Assembly (NCBI GenBank): GCA_945787925.1
Contig: CALZJY010000049.1
Coordinates: 1-9,945, forward strand
Direction: 5' to 3'
DNA length: 9,945 nt
Origin: an uncultured Anaerosporobacter sp.
GTDB lineage: Bacteria > Bacillota > Clostridia > Lachnospirales > Lachnospiraceae
Positions 1 through 6,280 of this stretch are shown here, in pieces; within the stretch, counting starts at the first letter, position 1, and each line of letters begins with the position of its first letter. The notes below the pieces were generated by a model. It did not search any database and was not told the origin of the DNA. It saw only the letters and a program-made list of their open reading frames with translations. The position numbers were made by a program, and so were the translations under genes.

Positions 1-626
1 ATAATGTCTTTTAGTTTATTATTCCCAGATGTAGTAAGCTTTAACTGGTTATTATTTAGGAACTTGAAGCTAATGTTTGGATGGGATACTGCAAGACGTT
101 CAATTAAATCACTAATATAAGTACCTTCTGTCGTCGGTGTCTTTAAGAACTTCCGTCTTGCTGGTGTATTGTAAAACAGATTACGTACGATGAACGTCGT
201 TCCTTCTGGACATCCGATTTCTTCAAATGCCTTTTCCTCACCACCGTCAATCAAATATCTGCTTCCTAATACGTCATCACGATTCTTCGTTACTAACTCA
301 ACGATTGCCACGGCACTAATACTGGAAAGTGCTTCTCCACGGAACCCAAGACTGGATACACTAAGCAAGTCTTCTACAGAACGAATCTTACTGGTTGCAT
401 GTCGTAAGAACGCAGTCTTGATATCATCTTTTCGAATCCCGCAGCCATTATCCGTAATTCGGATAAAACTAATTCCGCCTTCCTTAATCTCTACCGTAAT
501 GGCATTTGCTCCAGCATCGATTGCATTCTCAACTAATTCTTTTACAACTGCGGCAGGTCGTTCTACTACCTCGCCCGCCGCAATCTTATTTATCGTCTTT
601 TGGTCTAATACTGTAATATTACCCAT
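1..626 (-). CDS. mutL: DNA mismatch repair protein MutL, N-terminal part (3' end beyond window)
   Basis: MutL is the GHKL-type ATPase that couples mismatch recognition by MutS to downstream excision. The first 208 codons are visible and the frame is open at the left edge, so the C-terminal dimerisation domain (and endonuclease domain, if present) is not seen. The conserved start IAAGEVVERPAAVVKELVENAIDAGA spans about residues 14-40, with the catalytic-type Glu30 and Mg-ligand Asn34. The ATP-lid motifs DNGCGI (59-64) and GFRGEAL (94-100) follow, then NTPARRKFLK (153-162). Ala35 replaces the Ser/Leu often found there, a mild change. The ATG at 626 is supported by alignment to the usual MutL N-terminus and by an AAGGAA Shine-Dalgarno 9 nt upstream, lying over the last codons of mutS. 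The gap to the mutS stop is 6 bp, so the two are co-transcribed and probably translationally coupled. Identity is very secure. Confidence 0.97.
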   Translation of the reverse strand, partial: MGNITVLDQKTINKIAAGEVVERPAAVVKELVENAIDAGANAITVEIKEGGISFIRITDNGCGIRKDDIKTAFLRHATSKIRSVEDLLSVSSLGFRGEALSSISAVAIVELVTKNRDDVLGSRYLIDGGEEKAFEEIGCPEGTTFIVRNLFYNTPARRKFLKTPTTEGTYISDLIERLAVSHPNISFKFLNNNQLKLTTSGNNKLKDI

Positions 627-632
627 TCTTTA

Positions 633-3284
633 TCATTCCTTCACTTTAAGTTGAAGTTCATATAGCACGTTCAGTGCCTCAATCGGTGTCATTCTAGAAA
701 GATCGATCTTCGCTAATTCTTGAATGACTTCCTCGTTTTTAGAAATCTCTTGTTGTACAGGGAATGCCTCTGTAAAGTCAAATAGTGACATTTGACCGAT
801 TTCTTCTTGTTCTTCCCCTGCTCCTTCTAACAAGGATTTTGTTTTTGCTGCCAAATCATGGTCGCTCAATTCTTCCACGATTTCTCTCGCACGTTTTAAT
901 ACCGTATCTGGAACGCCTGCAAGTTTTGCAACTTGGATACCATAACTCTTATCTGCGCCGCCTTTTACGATCTTGCGAAGGAAGATGATATCTTCCCCTT
1001 GTTCTTTTACAGCAATACAATAGTTGTTTACCCCTGCAATAGAACCTTCTAATTCTGTAAGCTCATGATAGTGGGTTGCAAATAATGTCTTTGCACCAAG
1101 AAGCTTCGTATTGCTGATATGCTCTACGACTGCCCATGCGATACTAAGTCCATCGAACGTACTTGTCCCACGGCCAATTTCATCTAGGATTAACAAGCTG
1201 TTCTTTGTGGCATTTCGAAGGATGTTTGCTACTTCCGTCATTTCTACCATGAACGTACTTTGTCCGCTTGCTAAGTCATCAGAAGCTCCTACGCGAGTAA
1301 AGATACGGTCTACGATTCCAATTTCTGCGGATTTGGCCGGTACAAAGGAGCCGATTTGTGCCATTAGTACGATTAAGGCTGTTTGTCTCATATACGTAGA
1401 CTTACCTGCCATGTTCGGTCCAGTAATGATGGAAATACGATTGTTCTTGTTATCTAAGAACGTATCGTTGGATACGAATAAGTCGTTGTTCATCATCTTT
1501 TCTACCACTGGATGGCGGCCGTCTTTGATATCGATTACACCTTTGTTATTTACTACCGGACGAACGAAGTTTTGATTTTGCGCTACGGTCGCTAAGGAAG
1601 TAAATACGTCAATCATCGCAACTGCTTTTGCGGAAGATTGGATTCTAGCGATTTCACCTGCGATGTGCTCTCTTACTTCACAGAATAAGTCATATTCTAA
1701 TGCTGTCAACTTATCTTCTGCACCAAGAATCATATCTTCTAATTCTTTTAATTCTGGAGTAATATAACGTTCTGCATTAGCTAACGTTTGCTTTCTTGTC
1801 CATGTTTCTGGTACAAGTTCTTTATACGAATTCGTTACTTCTAAATAGTAACCAAATACTTTGTTGTATTTGATCTTAAGATTCTTAATTCCTGTATTGT
1901 TACGTTCTTTTTCCTCTAATTCTGCAAGCCAAGTCTTACCTTCTGTCTTTGCTTTACGTAACTTGTCTACTTCTTCATGGAAGCCATCTTTGATGATGTT
2001 TCCTTCACGAATGCTTAGCGGTGGTTCCTCACTGATACTTGCATGGATTAATTCCGCTAAATCTTCTAAGCCATCTAATTGCTCATGAATCGTACATAAT
2101 AAAGAAGATTGGAATCCTTCTAATAACGTACGGATATGAGGAAGCATGGACATAGAATTGTAGAATGCAAGTAAATCTCTTGGATTCGCTGTCTTATACA
2201 CGACCTTACTAATCAAACGTTCTAAATCGTAGATTGGATTTAGGTATTCTCGTAATTCTTCTCTTGTAATATAGTTGTCATTAATTTCTTCAATCGCATC
2301 TAGACGTTCATTGATCATTGCTGTATCAATTAACGGCTGTTCCACATAGGAACGTAGTAATCTTGCCCCCATGGCTGTCTTTGTCTTATCTAATACCCAT
2401 AATAAAGAACCACGTTTTTGTTTCTCACGAAGTGTTTCTACAAGTTCTAAGTTTCGACGGCTAGAGCTATCAATTAACATAAACTTGTTTGTTTGATATG
2501 GAATCAGACGTCTGATATGGTCTAAGCTTGTTTTTTGTGTTTCATATAGATATTGAAGCACAGTACCTGCTGCAATCGTACCAATCGTATAATCCTTTAA
2601 GCCAAGGCCATCTAACGTGCCTACGCTAAAGTGTTGTTTTAAGATACGGTCACATAATTCTTCATCATAGTACCAGCTTTCTAAAGAAGAGATGGAAATA
2701 TGAAGACGTTCGCGTAAATCATCCATATCTACATTGGATACATAGAAGGATTCATTACAAATGATTTCAGATGGAGTAAATTTATTAATTTCATCTAATA
2801 ACTTGCGGCTGTTTTCCACTTCTGTCACATAGAAATCGCCTGTTGTAACATCGATAATCGAAATACCATAAGCATTCGGAGTATAAATGATACACATTAA
2901 GTAATTATTCTTTGTTTCGTCTAATGTTTGTGTGTTTAAGTTCGTACCTGGTGTTACGATTCTTGTTACTTCACGTTTCACTAGTCCTTTGGATTGCTTT
3001 GGATCTTCTACTTGCTCACAAATAGCTACTTTATATCCTTTGCTGATTAACTTGCTAAGATAGCCTTCTACTGCATGGAAGGGAATCCCACACATTGGTG
3101 CTCGTTCTTCTAAACCGCAGTTTTTTCCCGTTAACGTAATTTCTAATTCTCTTGAACAAGTAAGTGCATCATCGAAAAACATTTCGTAAAAATCGCCTAG
3201 TCTGTAAAACAAGAGACAGTCTTTGTATTCATTTTTTGTTTCCATGTATTGTTGCATCATGGGTGTCAATTTCTCAATTTGCAT
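633..3284 (-). CDS. mutS: DNA mismatch repair protein MutS
   Basis: MutS binds base mismatches and small loops in DNA and, upon ATP binding, becomes a sliding clamp that recruits MutL. The 883-residue protein has the full bacterial MutS1 architecture and usual length. Domain I carries the mismatch-reading motif DFYEMF with Phe32 and Glu34. Connector, core/lever and clamp domains run to about residue 560. The ABC-type ATPase has Walker A TGPNMAGKST (621-630), Walker B LLILDEIGRGTSTFDG (from 697) and FATHYHEL (735-742). A QMSLFDF motif at 831-837 fits the consensus for beta sliding-clamp binding, and the last 25 residues (DLSRMTPIEALNVLYELQ) match the C-terminal tetramerisation segment. It has no Smr domain, so it is not MutS2. 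The ATG at 3284 has an AAAGGA Shine-Dalgarno 9 nt upstream. The gene has its own promoter and a leader of about 150 nt, and mutL follows 6 bp downstream. Confidence 0.98.
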   Translation of the reverse strand: MQIEKLTPMMQQYMETKNEYKDCLLFYRLGDFYEMFFDDALTCSRELEITLTGKNCGLEERAPMCGIPFHAVEGYLSKLISKGYKVAICEQVEDPKQSKGLVKREVTRIVTPGTNLNTQTLDETKNNYLMCIIYTPNAYGISIIDVTTGDFYVTEVENSRKLLDEINKFTPSEIICNESFYVSNVDMDDLRERLHISISSLESWYYDEELCDRILKQHFSVGTLDGLGLKDYTIGTIAAGTVLQYLYETQKTSLDHIRRLIPYQTNKFMLIDSSSRRNLELVETLREKQKRGSLLWVLDKTKTAMGARLLRSYVEQPLIDTAMINERLDAIEEINDNYITREELREYLNPIYDLERLISKVVYKTANPRDLLAFYNSMSMLPHIRTLLEGFQSSLLCTIHEQLDGLEDLAELIHASISEEPPLSIREGNIIKDGFHEEVDKLRKAKTEGKTWLAELEEKERNNTGIKNLKIKYNKVFGYYLEVTNSYKELVPETWTRKQTLANAERYITPELKELEDMILGAEDKLTALEYDLFCEVREHIAGEIARIQSSAKAVAMIDVFTSLATVAQNQNFVRPVVNNKGVIDIKDGRHPVVEKMMNNDLFVSNDTFLDNKNNRISIITGPNMAGKSTYMRQTALIVLMAQIGSFVPAKSAEIGIVDRIFTRVGASDDLASGQSTFMVEMTEVANILRNATKNSLLILDEIGRGTSTFDGLSIAWAVVEHISNTKLLGAKTLFATHYHELTELEGSIAGVNNYCIAVKEQGEDIIFLRKIVKGGADKSYGIQVAKLAGVPDTVLKRAREIVEELSDHDLAAKTKSLLEGAGEEQEEIGQMSLFDFTEAFPVQQEISKNEEVIQELAKIDLSRMTPIEALNVLYELQLKVKE
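636..641 (-). promoter_or_regulatory. Ribosome binding site of mutL inside the 3' end of mutS
   Basis: AAGGAA on the minus strand, 9 nt before the mutL ATG, built from the last mutS sense codons just ahead of its TGA stop. This placement fits translational coupling of mutL to mutS and supports the start at 626. Confidence 0.8.
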
Positions 3285-3293
3285 AAATAAAGA

Positions 3294-3299
3294 TCCTTT
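3294..3299 (-). promoter_or_regulatory. Ribosome binding site of mutS
   Basis: AAAGGA on the minus strand with a 9-nt spacer to the mutS ATG. It confirms the start at 3284. A possible 5-bp hairpin (TAGCG/CGCTA, 3303-3307 with 3318-3322) lies just upstream but does not include the site. Confidence 0.75.
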
Positions 3300-3394
3300 C
3301 TCTAGCGTAAAACAGCTCGCTATCTGCTTTTTATATGCTGTTAAAACCTAAACTAACTTTCTATTTGTAACGTCATTTCTGACTATAATAACGC

Positions 3395-3442
3395 TATAGG
3401 AAGCCACTTCTAAACATTCATGTCTAAAAACAGCTTCCTATA
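3395..3442. repeat. Perfect 10-bp inverted repeat in the mutS promoter/leader
   Basis: The arms TATAGGAAGC (3395-3404) and GCTTCCTATA (3433-3442) are exact reverse complements separated by 28 bp. The distal arm begins at the last base of the predicted mutS -10 box and covers the expected transcription start, so the repeat would occupy the first part of the leader RNA. Neither side has a T-run, so it is not a standard intrinsic terminator. It may be an operator for a dimeric regulator or a 5' stabilising hairpin. The repeat is seen directly; the role is inference. Confidence 0.6.
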
Positions 3443-3470
3443 TTATAACCCACATAATTTTGTCATTCAA
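3442..3470 (-). promoter_or_regulatory. Predicted sigma-A promoter of mutS-mutL
   Basis: On the minus strand, TTGAAT (3465-3470, 4 of 6 consensus) and a perfect TATAAT (3442-3447) are separated by exactly 17 bp. Transcription would start near 3435, giving a leader of about 150 nt before mutS. The promoter lies within 15 bp of the stop codon of the upstream MutS-like gene. A weaker candidate (TTTAGA 3409-3414, 18 bp, TATTAT 3385-3390) lies downstream. Confidence 0.75.
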
Positions 3471-3483
3471 TGATTTCTTTTAC

Positions 3484-5169
3484 TTAAAAATTACTCCATT
3501 CGCCTGTTTCTAAGAAGAGGTTTGCTCGCCTGTTCGCCGCATCAATGATTGCGCGGTCATAGCCTATGATACTTAAAAGTTTAATTGCGTTTTTACTTCT
3601 TGCCTTTCCAAGGTACAATTTATAGTCAAATAGCACATCATTCCCTTTTACTTCTTCTTGGAAATGATAGTTGGTATAGCTGCTTTCTAATATGTTTGTA
3701 AGCTCAATATCATGCGTTGCTGCCATACATAACACATGATGTTTCGCAATGCTATGAAGAATTTCTGCAGAAGCACTGATTCGCTCTACCGTATTCGTTC
3801 CACGAAGCACCTCGTCAATGAAACATAGAATTGGCTGTCCATGGTCCATCTGGTCAAGAATTCTCTTTAAGGACTTAATCTCCGCCATATAATAACTTTC
3901 TTGGTTTGCAAGGCTATCGGTAAGCGCCATCGAAGAATAGATTTTAAAATAACTTGCCCGATACGAGTCCGTAAGCGTCGTATCAATCGTCTGTGCTAAT
4001 ACTGCATTGATTGCTACCGTACGGAGGAACGTAGATTTTCCTGACGCATTCGATCCTGTAATAAGTACGCTTTGGTCTTGGTAAATGGAATTTTTGACCG
4101 GATTTGTGATCAATGGATGATATACGTTCTTCGCTTGTATAAATGGCTTTTGTCTCACTCCGCTACACTTTACAAGTTCCGGTTCTGACCAATCACCTAT
4201 ATATTCACGGAAGGAAGCAACTGCAAGACAAGAATCCAATAATCCAATGATTTCATACATGCAGTTTAATTCATTCTTATGGGCACGAAGTTCCGTTAAC
4301 ATACGGTTAAACTTGATAATATCCACATGGAAAATCATTCGAACATAGTCTAAGATCAACTCTGCAAACCCACCAACGACACCACGGCCGCCAAATACGA
4401 TGCTAGATCCGCGTTTAAATGCCACAAAGGCCTTAGCGCATTGTTTTAACTCTTTAATCTCTTGCTCTAACCCATGAAACTTCTTACTATCCATTGCCTC
4501 AATGCTATCTACCATCTTTAGAATGTACGCAAAGACGTTAAAGTAACCTTCGATTTTTGCCTTTGTCATATTGTAGCGAACCATATTATTGGCAATCACA
4601 CCAATGGTAATCATCGCACCTACCGCTGGGTTGAGATACATGGTTCCAATTCCGACAAAGAAAAGAACGATGTAGAGATAATGTAGCCATGGCTTCTCGA
4701 TTTCAATATCATCGGTTCGATTGATATATTCGTATAGAGACACTTGCTCCATCTTACCAAACATATGAAGTGAATACTGTAATTCTTCCCTTACTTCCGC
4801 CTCTTTTCCAAAGAAACGAATCAAACGACCACGATTCTTTAATTCCTTTTCATCAAACAGTAACTTTCGCAACATAGCATATAAATATTCTTCCCCAATA
4901 CTGCATGATGTATTATTAATCAACATATAGATTTCATCCATATTTAGGTCATTCCATGTAATCGAATCAATATCCGTATCTAAGTCTGCAATTGATCGAT
5001 AATACTGCAGAATGGACGTCACCTTTTCTGAAGAATACTTTTGTTCTGGTCGCTTTCCCCATGCCTCTTTAATGCGTATCTTCATCATGTCTTTACGTTT
5101 TCTCTCATCCATGATTCCTTTCAGCATCAAAAAGATTAGGATTGCACCAAATAAAACTACATATTCCAT
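3484..5169 (-). CDS. Membrane-anchored MutS-family ATPase of unknown role
   Basis: This 561-residue protein carries the MutS C-terminal ATPase: Walker A TGSNASGKST (371-380), Walker B ILCFIDEVLRGTNT (447-460, Asp452/Glu453) and AATHDIEL (483-490). It has no MutS domain I with an F-x-E motif and no C-terminal Smr nuclease, so it is neither canonical MutS nor MutS2. A hydrophobic segment at 3-19 and two more within 162-197 suggest membrane anchoring with the ATPase in the cytoplasm. The stretch INNTSCSIGEEYLYAMLRKL (about 85-104) resembles the start of the MutS lever/core region. Similar MutS-domain proteins are often annotated in Firmicutes as mismatch repair proteins, but a mismatch role is not shown by the sequence. 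The ATG at 5169 is chosen over an in-frame TTG at 5178, which lies only 1 nt from the Shine-Dalgarno. The gene has its own strong promoter and sits about 200 bp upstream of mutS. No terminator separates them. Confidence 0.88.
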   Translation of the reverse strand: MEYVVLFGAILIFLMLKGIMDERKRKDMMKIRIKEAWGKRPEQKYSSEKVTSILQYYRSIADLDTDIDSITWNDLNMDEIYMLINNTSCSIGEEYLYAMLRKLLFDEKELKNRGRLIRFFGKEAEVREELQYSLHMFGKMEQVSLYEYINRTDDIEIEKPWLHYLYIVLFFVGIGTMYLNPAVGAMITIGVIANNMVRYNMTKAKIEGYFNVFAYILKMVDSIEAMDSKKFHGLEQEIKELKQCAKAFVAFKRGSSIVFGGRGVVGGFAELILDYVRMIFHVDIIKFNRMLTELRAHKNELNCMYEIIGLLDSCLAVASFREYIGDWSEPELVKCSGVRQKPFIQAKNVYHPLITNPVKNSIYQDQSVLITGSNASGKSTFLRTVAINAVLAQTIDTTLTDSYRASYFKIYSSMALTDSLANQESYYMAEIKSLKRILDQMDHGQPILCFIDEVLRGTNTVERISASAEILHSIAKHHVLCMAATHDIELTNILESSYTNYHFQEEVKGNDVLFDYKLYLGKARSKNAIKLLSIIGYDRAIIDAANRRANLFLETGEWSNF

Positions 5170-5179
5170 TAAGCACAAG

Positions 5180-5186
5180 CTCCTTT
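5180..5186 (-). promoter_or_regulatory. Ribosome binding site that sets the start of the MutS-like gene
   Basis: AAAGGAG on the minus strand. It lies 10 nt from the ATG at 5169 but only 1 nt from an in-frame TTG at 5178, so the ATG is the plausible start and the protein is three residues shorter than the longest frame. Confidence 0.75.
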
Positions 5187-5204
5187 ACTTTCGTTTTCTT
5201 CCTC

Positions 5205-5233
5205 ATTATAAGGGATAGAAAAAATCCGGTCAA
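5205..5233 (-). promoter_or_regulatory. Near-consensus sigma-A promoter of the MutS-like gene
   Basis: On the minus strand, TTGACC (5228-5233, 5 of 6 consensus) and a perfect TATAAT (5205-5210) are separated by 17 bp, in the gap after the oxidoreductase gene. The predicted transcription start is near 5198, giving a leader of about 30 nt. This is the best-matching promoter in the window, which suggests that the MutS-like ATPase is transcribed appreciably under ordinary growth. Confidence 0.8.
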
Positions 5234-5258
5234 CTTAACGCGCTCTTTACTTGGGATA

Positions 5259-6212
5259 TCATTTCCCTGTCAAGCGTTCAATATTGCTGTGTTCCCGTAA
5301 CTTATTCCATACTCTCATCGGTACCGCTGCTTGCATGCGCAGATATTCAAAGGACTGGTCAATTGTCTTGATTTCCTCTATGGCATGCATTGCATGGTCA
5401 CTTACCGCAAGCCGCCCAATTGGTGTCTTTAGTAGAAGTGTAAAGATCCAATAGCACTTCGTACGGTTGTTTATCAAAAACTCCCTTTGGCCATCGGGAC
5501 GAATTGGATATCCTAACGCATGGAGCATGACATACGCCTCATCAATTGCATCCATCATCTTATAACGCTCGTTCTTCGTTATTTTAGGGAGCGCGCCATC
5601 CCATTGATAACATAAATAACATGCTGGAAGTATGAATGCTGCATGGCATTTTAACCAGGCATCCATATGCGTTTCCTTTTTAAGCCGATATCCCGTACCT
5701 GTAAACGCCTCTCGTAACCGTTTCTTAAATTCCCTAGAAAGTTCACCCTCTAAGGCACCTACTGTCATTCCACAGTTGATATGCACACTTACGACACGGT
5801 CTTGTTCCCGTCTTCCTCCTGACCCCTGAAATCCAAATGCAATCTCCCGTTTTACAGAGCACTTCTTCGTAATTACATCTTCAACTTCTGGTGCTTCTAG
5901 ATTATTGCCCACAAATACCAAATACTTACTCGAATTCTTTGCTAATGCTGGCAATACTCCTGTTACTTGTCCTTGTTGCATGACCACGAAAATCAAATCA
6001 TAAACATCATCTTGTTCTAACGTTTCGGTGACTGGAATGATATCATGAGTCGTATTCAGTTGTATGTAATGTCGAATCTGTAATCCTTTTTCTCGTAGTG
6101 TCTGCGCCCATGCTCCCCTGGCTAAAATAGTCACTTCATTCTTCTTTGACTTATTTAATTCATGGGCTAACTGACATCCAATTACTCCTGCTCCATACAC
6201 TAAGATCCTCAT
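5259..6212 (-). CDS. Ketopantoate reductase-family (ApbA/PanE-like) oxidoreductase
   Basis: This 317-residue protein has the two-domain layout and length of the ApbA/PanE family, whose type member reduces 2-dehydropantoate to pantoate with NADPH in coenzyme A synthesis. The N-terminal Rossmann fold begins MRILVYGAGVIG, with the nucleotide loop GAGVIG at 7-12 and an Arg at 32 (LARG) that could favour NADPH. The helical C-terminal domain keeps a Lys at 188 (DAWLKCH) where the family's catalytic lysine is expected, and Ser271/Glu279-280 near the substrate-binding Ser and Glu. The asparagines that follow the lysine in E. coli PanE are replaced (KCHAAFILP). The substrate may therefore not be ketopantoate, and I withhold panE. 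No pantothenate gene is adjacent. An AGGGAGG Shine-Dalgarno lies about 8 nt before the ATG at 6212. The gene has its own extended -10 promoter and no clear terminator. The family is secure; the reaction is uncertain. Confidence 0.85.
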   Translation of the reverse strand: MRILVYGAGVIGCQLAHELNKSKKNEVTILARGAWAQTLREKGLQIRHYIQLNTTHDIIPVTETLEQDDVYDLIFVVMQQGQVTGVLPALAKNSSKYLVFVGNNLEAPEVEDVITKKCSVKREIAFGFQGSGGRREQDRVVSVHINCGMTVGALEGELSREFKKRLREAFTGTGYRLKKETHMDAWLKCHAAFILPACYLCYQWDGALPKITKNERYKMMDAIDEAYVMLHALGYPIRPDGQREFLINNRTKCYWIFTLLLKTPIGRLAVSDHAMHAIEEIKTIDQSFEYLRMQAAVPMRVWNKLREHSNIERLTGK

Positions 6213-6241
6213 ATACTCTTCCTCCCTTACCTTATTCCTAC

Positions 6242-6250
6242 ATTATACCA
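6242..6250 (-). promoter_or_regulatory. Extended -10 promoter of the oxidoreductase gene
   Basis: TGG-TATAAT on the minus strand, that is, a TGn extension directly before a perfect -10 box. No good -35 hexamer is seen at 16-18 bp. The predicted start near 6235 gives a short leader that contains the Shine-Dalgarno. The site lies in the 68-bp gap after the P-type ATPase gene. Confidence 0.65.
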
Positions 6251-6280
6251 CACTCACTACGCTTCCTTTTGATTTCTTTT

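Noticed and set aside
190..654. Plus-strand open frame of 154 codons
   Set aside because: It is antisense to the conserved MutL N-terminus and its product resembles no protein I know; it also overlaps the mutS-mutL junction.
1111..1575. Plus-strand open frame of 154 codons inside mutS
   Set aside because: It runs antisense across the most conserved part of the MutS ATPase, has no plausible ribosome site and its openness follows from mutS codon use.
3303..3322. Small TAGCG/CGCTA hairpin just upstream of the mutS ribosome site
   Set aside because: The stem is only 5 bp with a 10-nt loop, which can easily arise by chance, and it does not cover the ribosome site.
3285..3441. Short peptides (3 and 7 codons) in the mutS leader, as a possible attenuator
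   Set aside because: Neither ATG has a Shine-Dalgarno site, neither peptide is rich in one amino acid, and no terminator hairpin with a T-run follows.
5170..5178. TTG at 5178 as the start of the MutS-like gene
   Set aside because: It lies 1 nt from the Shine-Dalgarno sequence, too close for initiation, while the ATG at 5169 has a 10-nt spacer.
5211..5227. GGAT/ATCC-type mini hairpin with a T-run after the oxidoreductase gene, as a terminator
   Set aside because: The stem is only about 4-5 bp, the T-run lies in its loop rather than after it, and the sequence is better explained as the 17-bp spacer of the promoter for the MutS-like gene.
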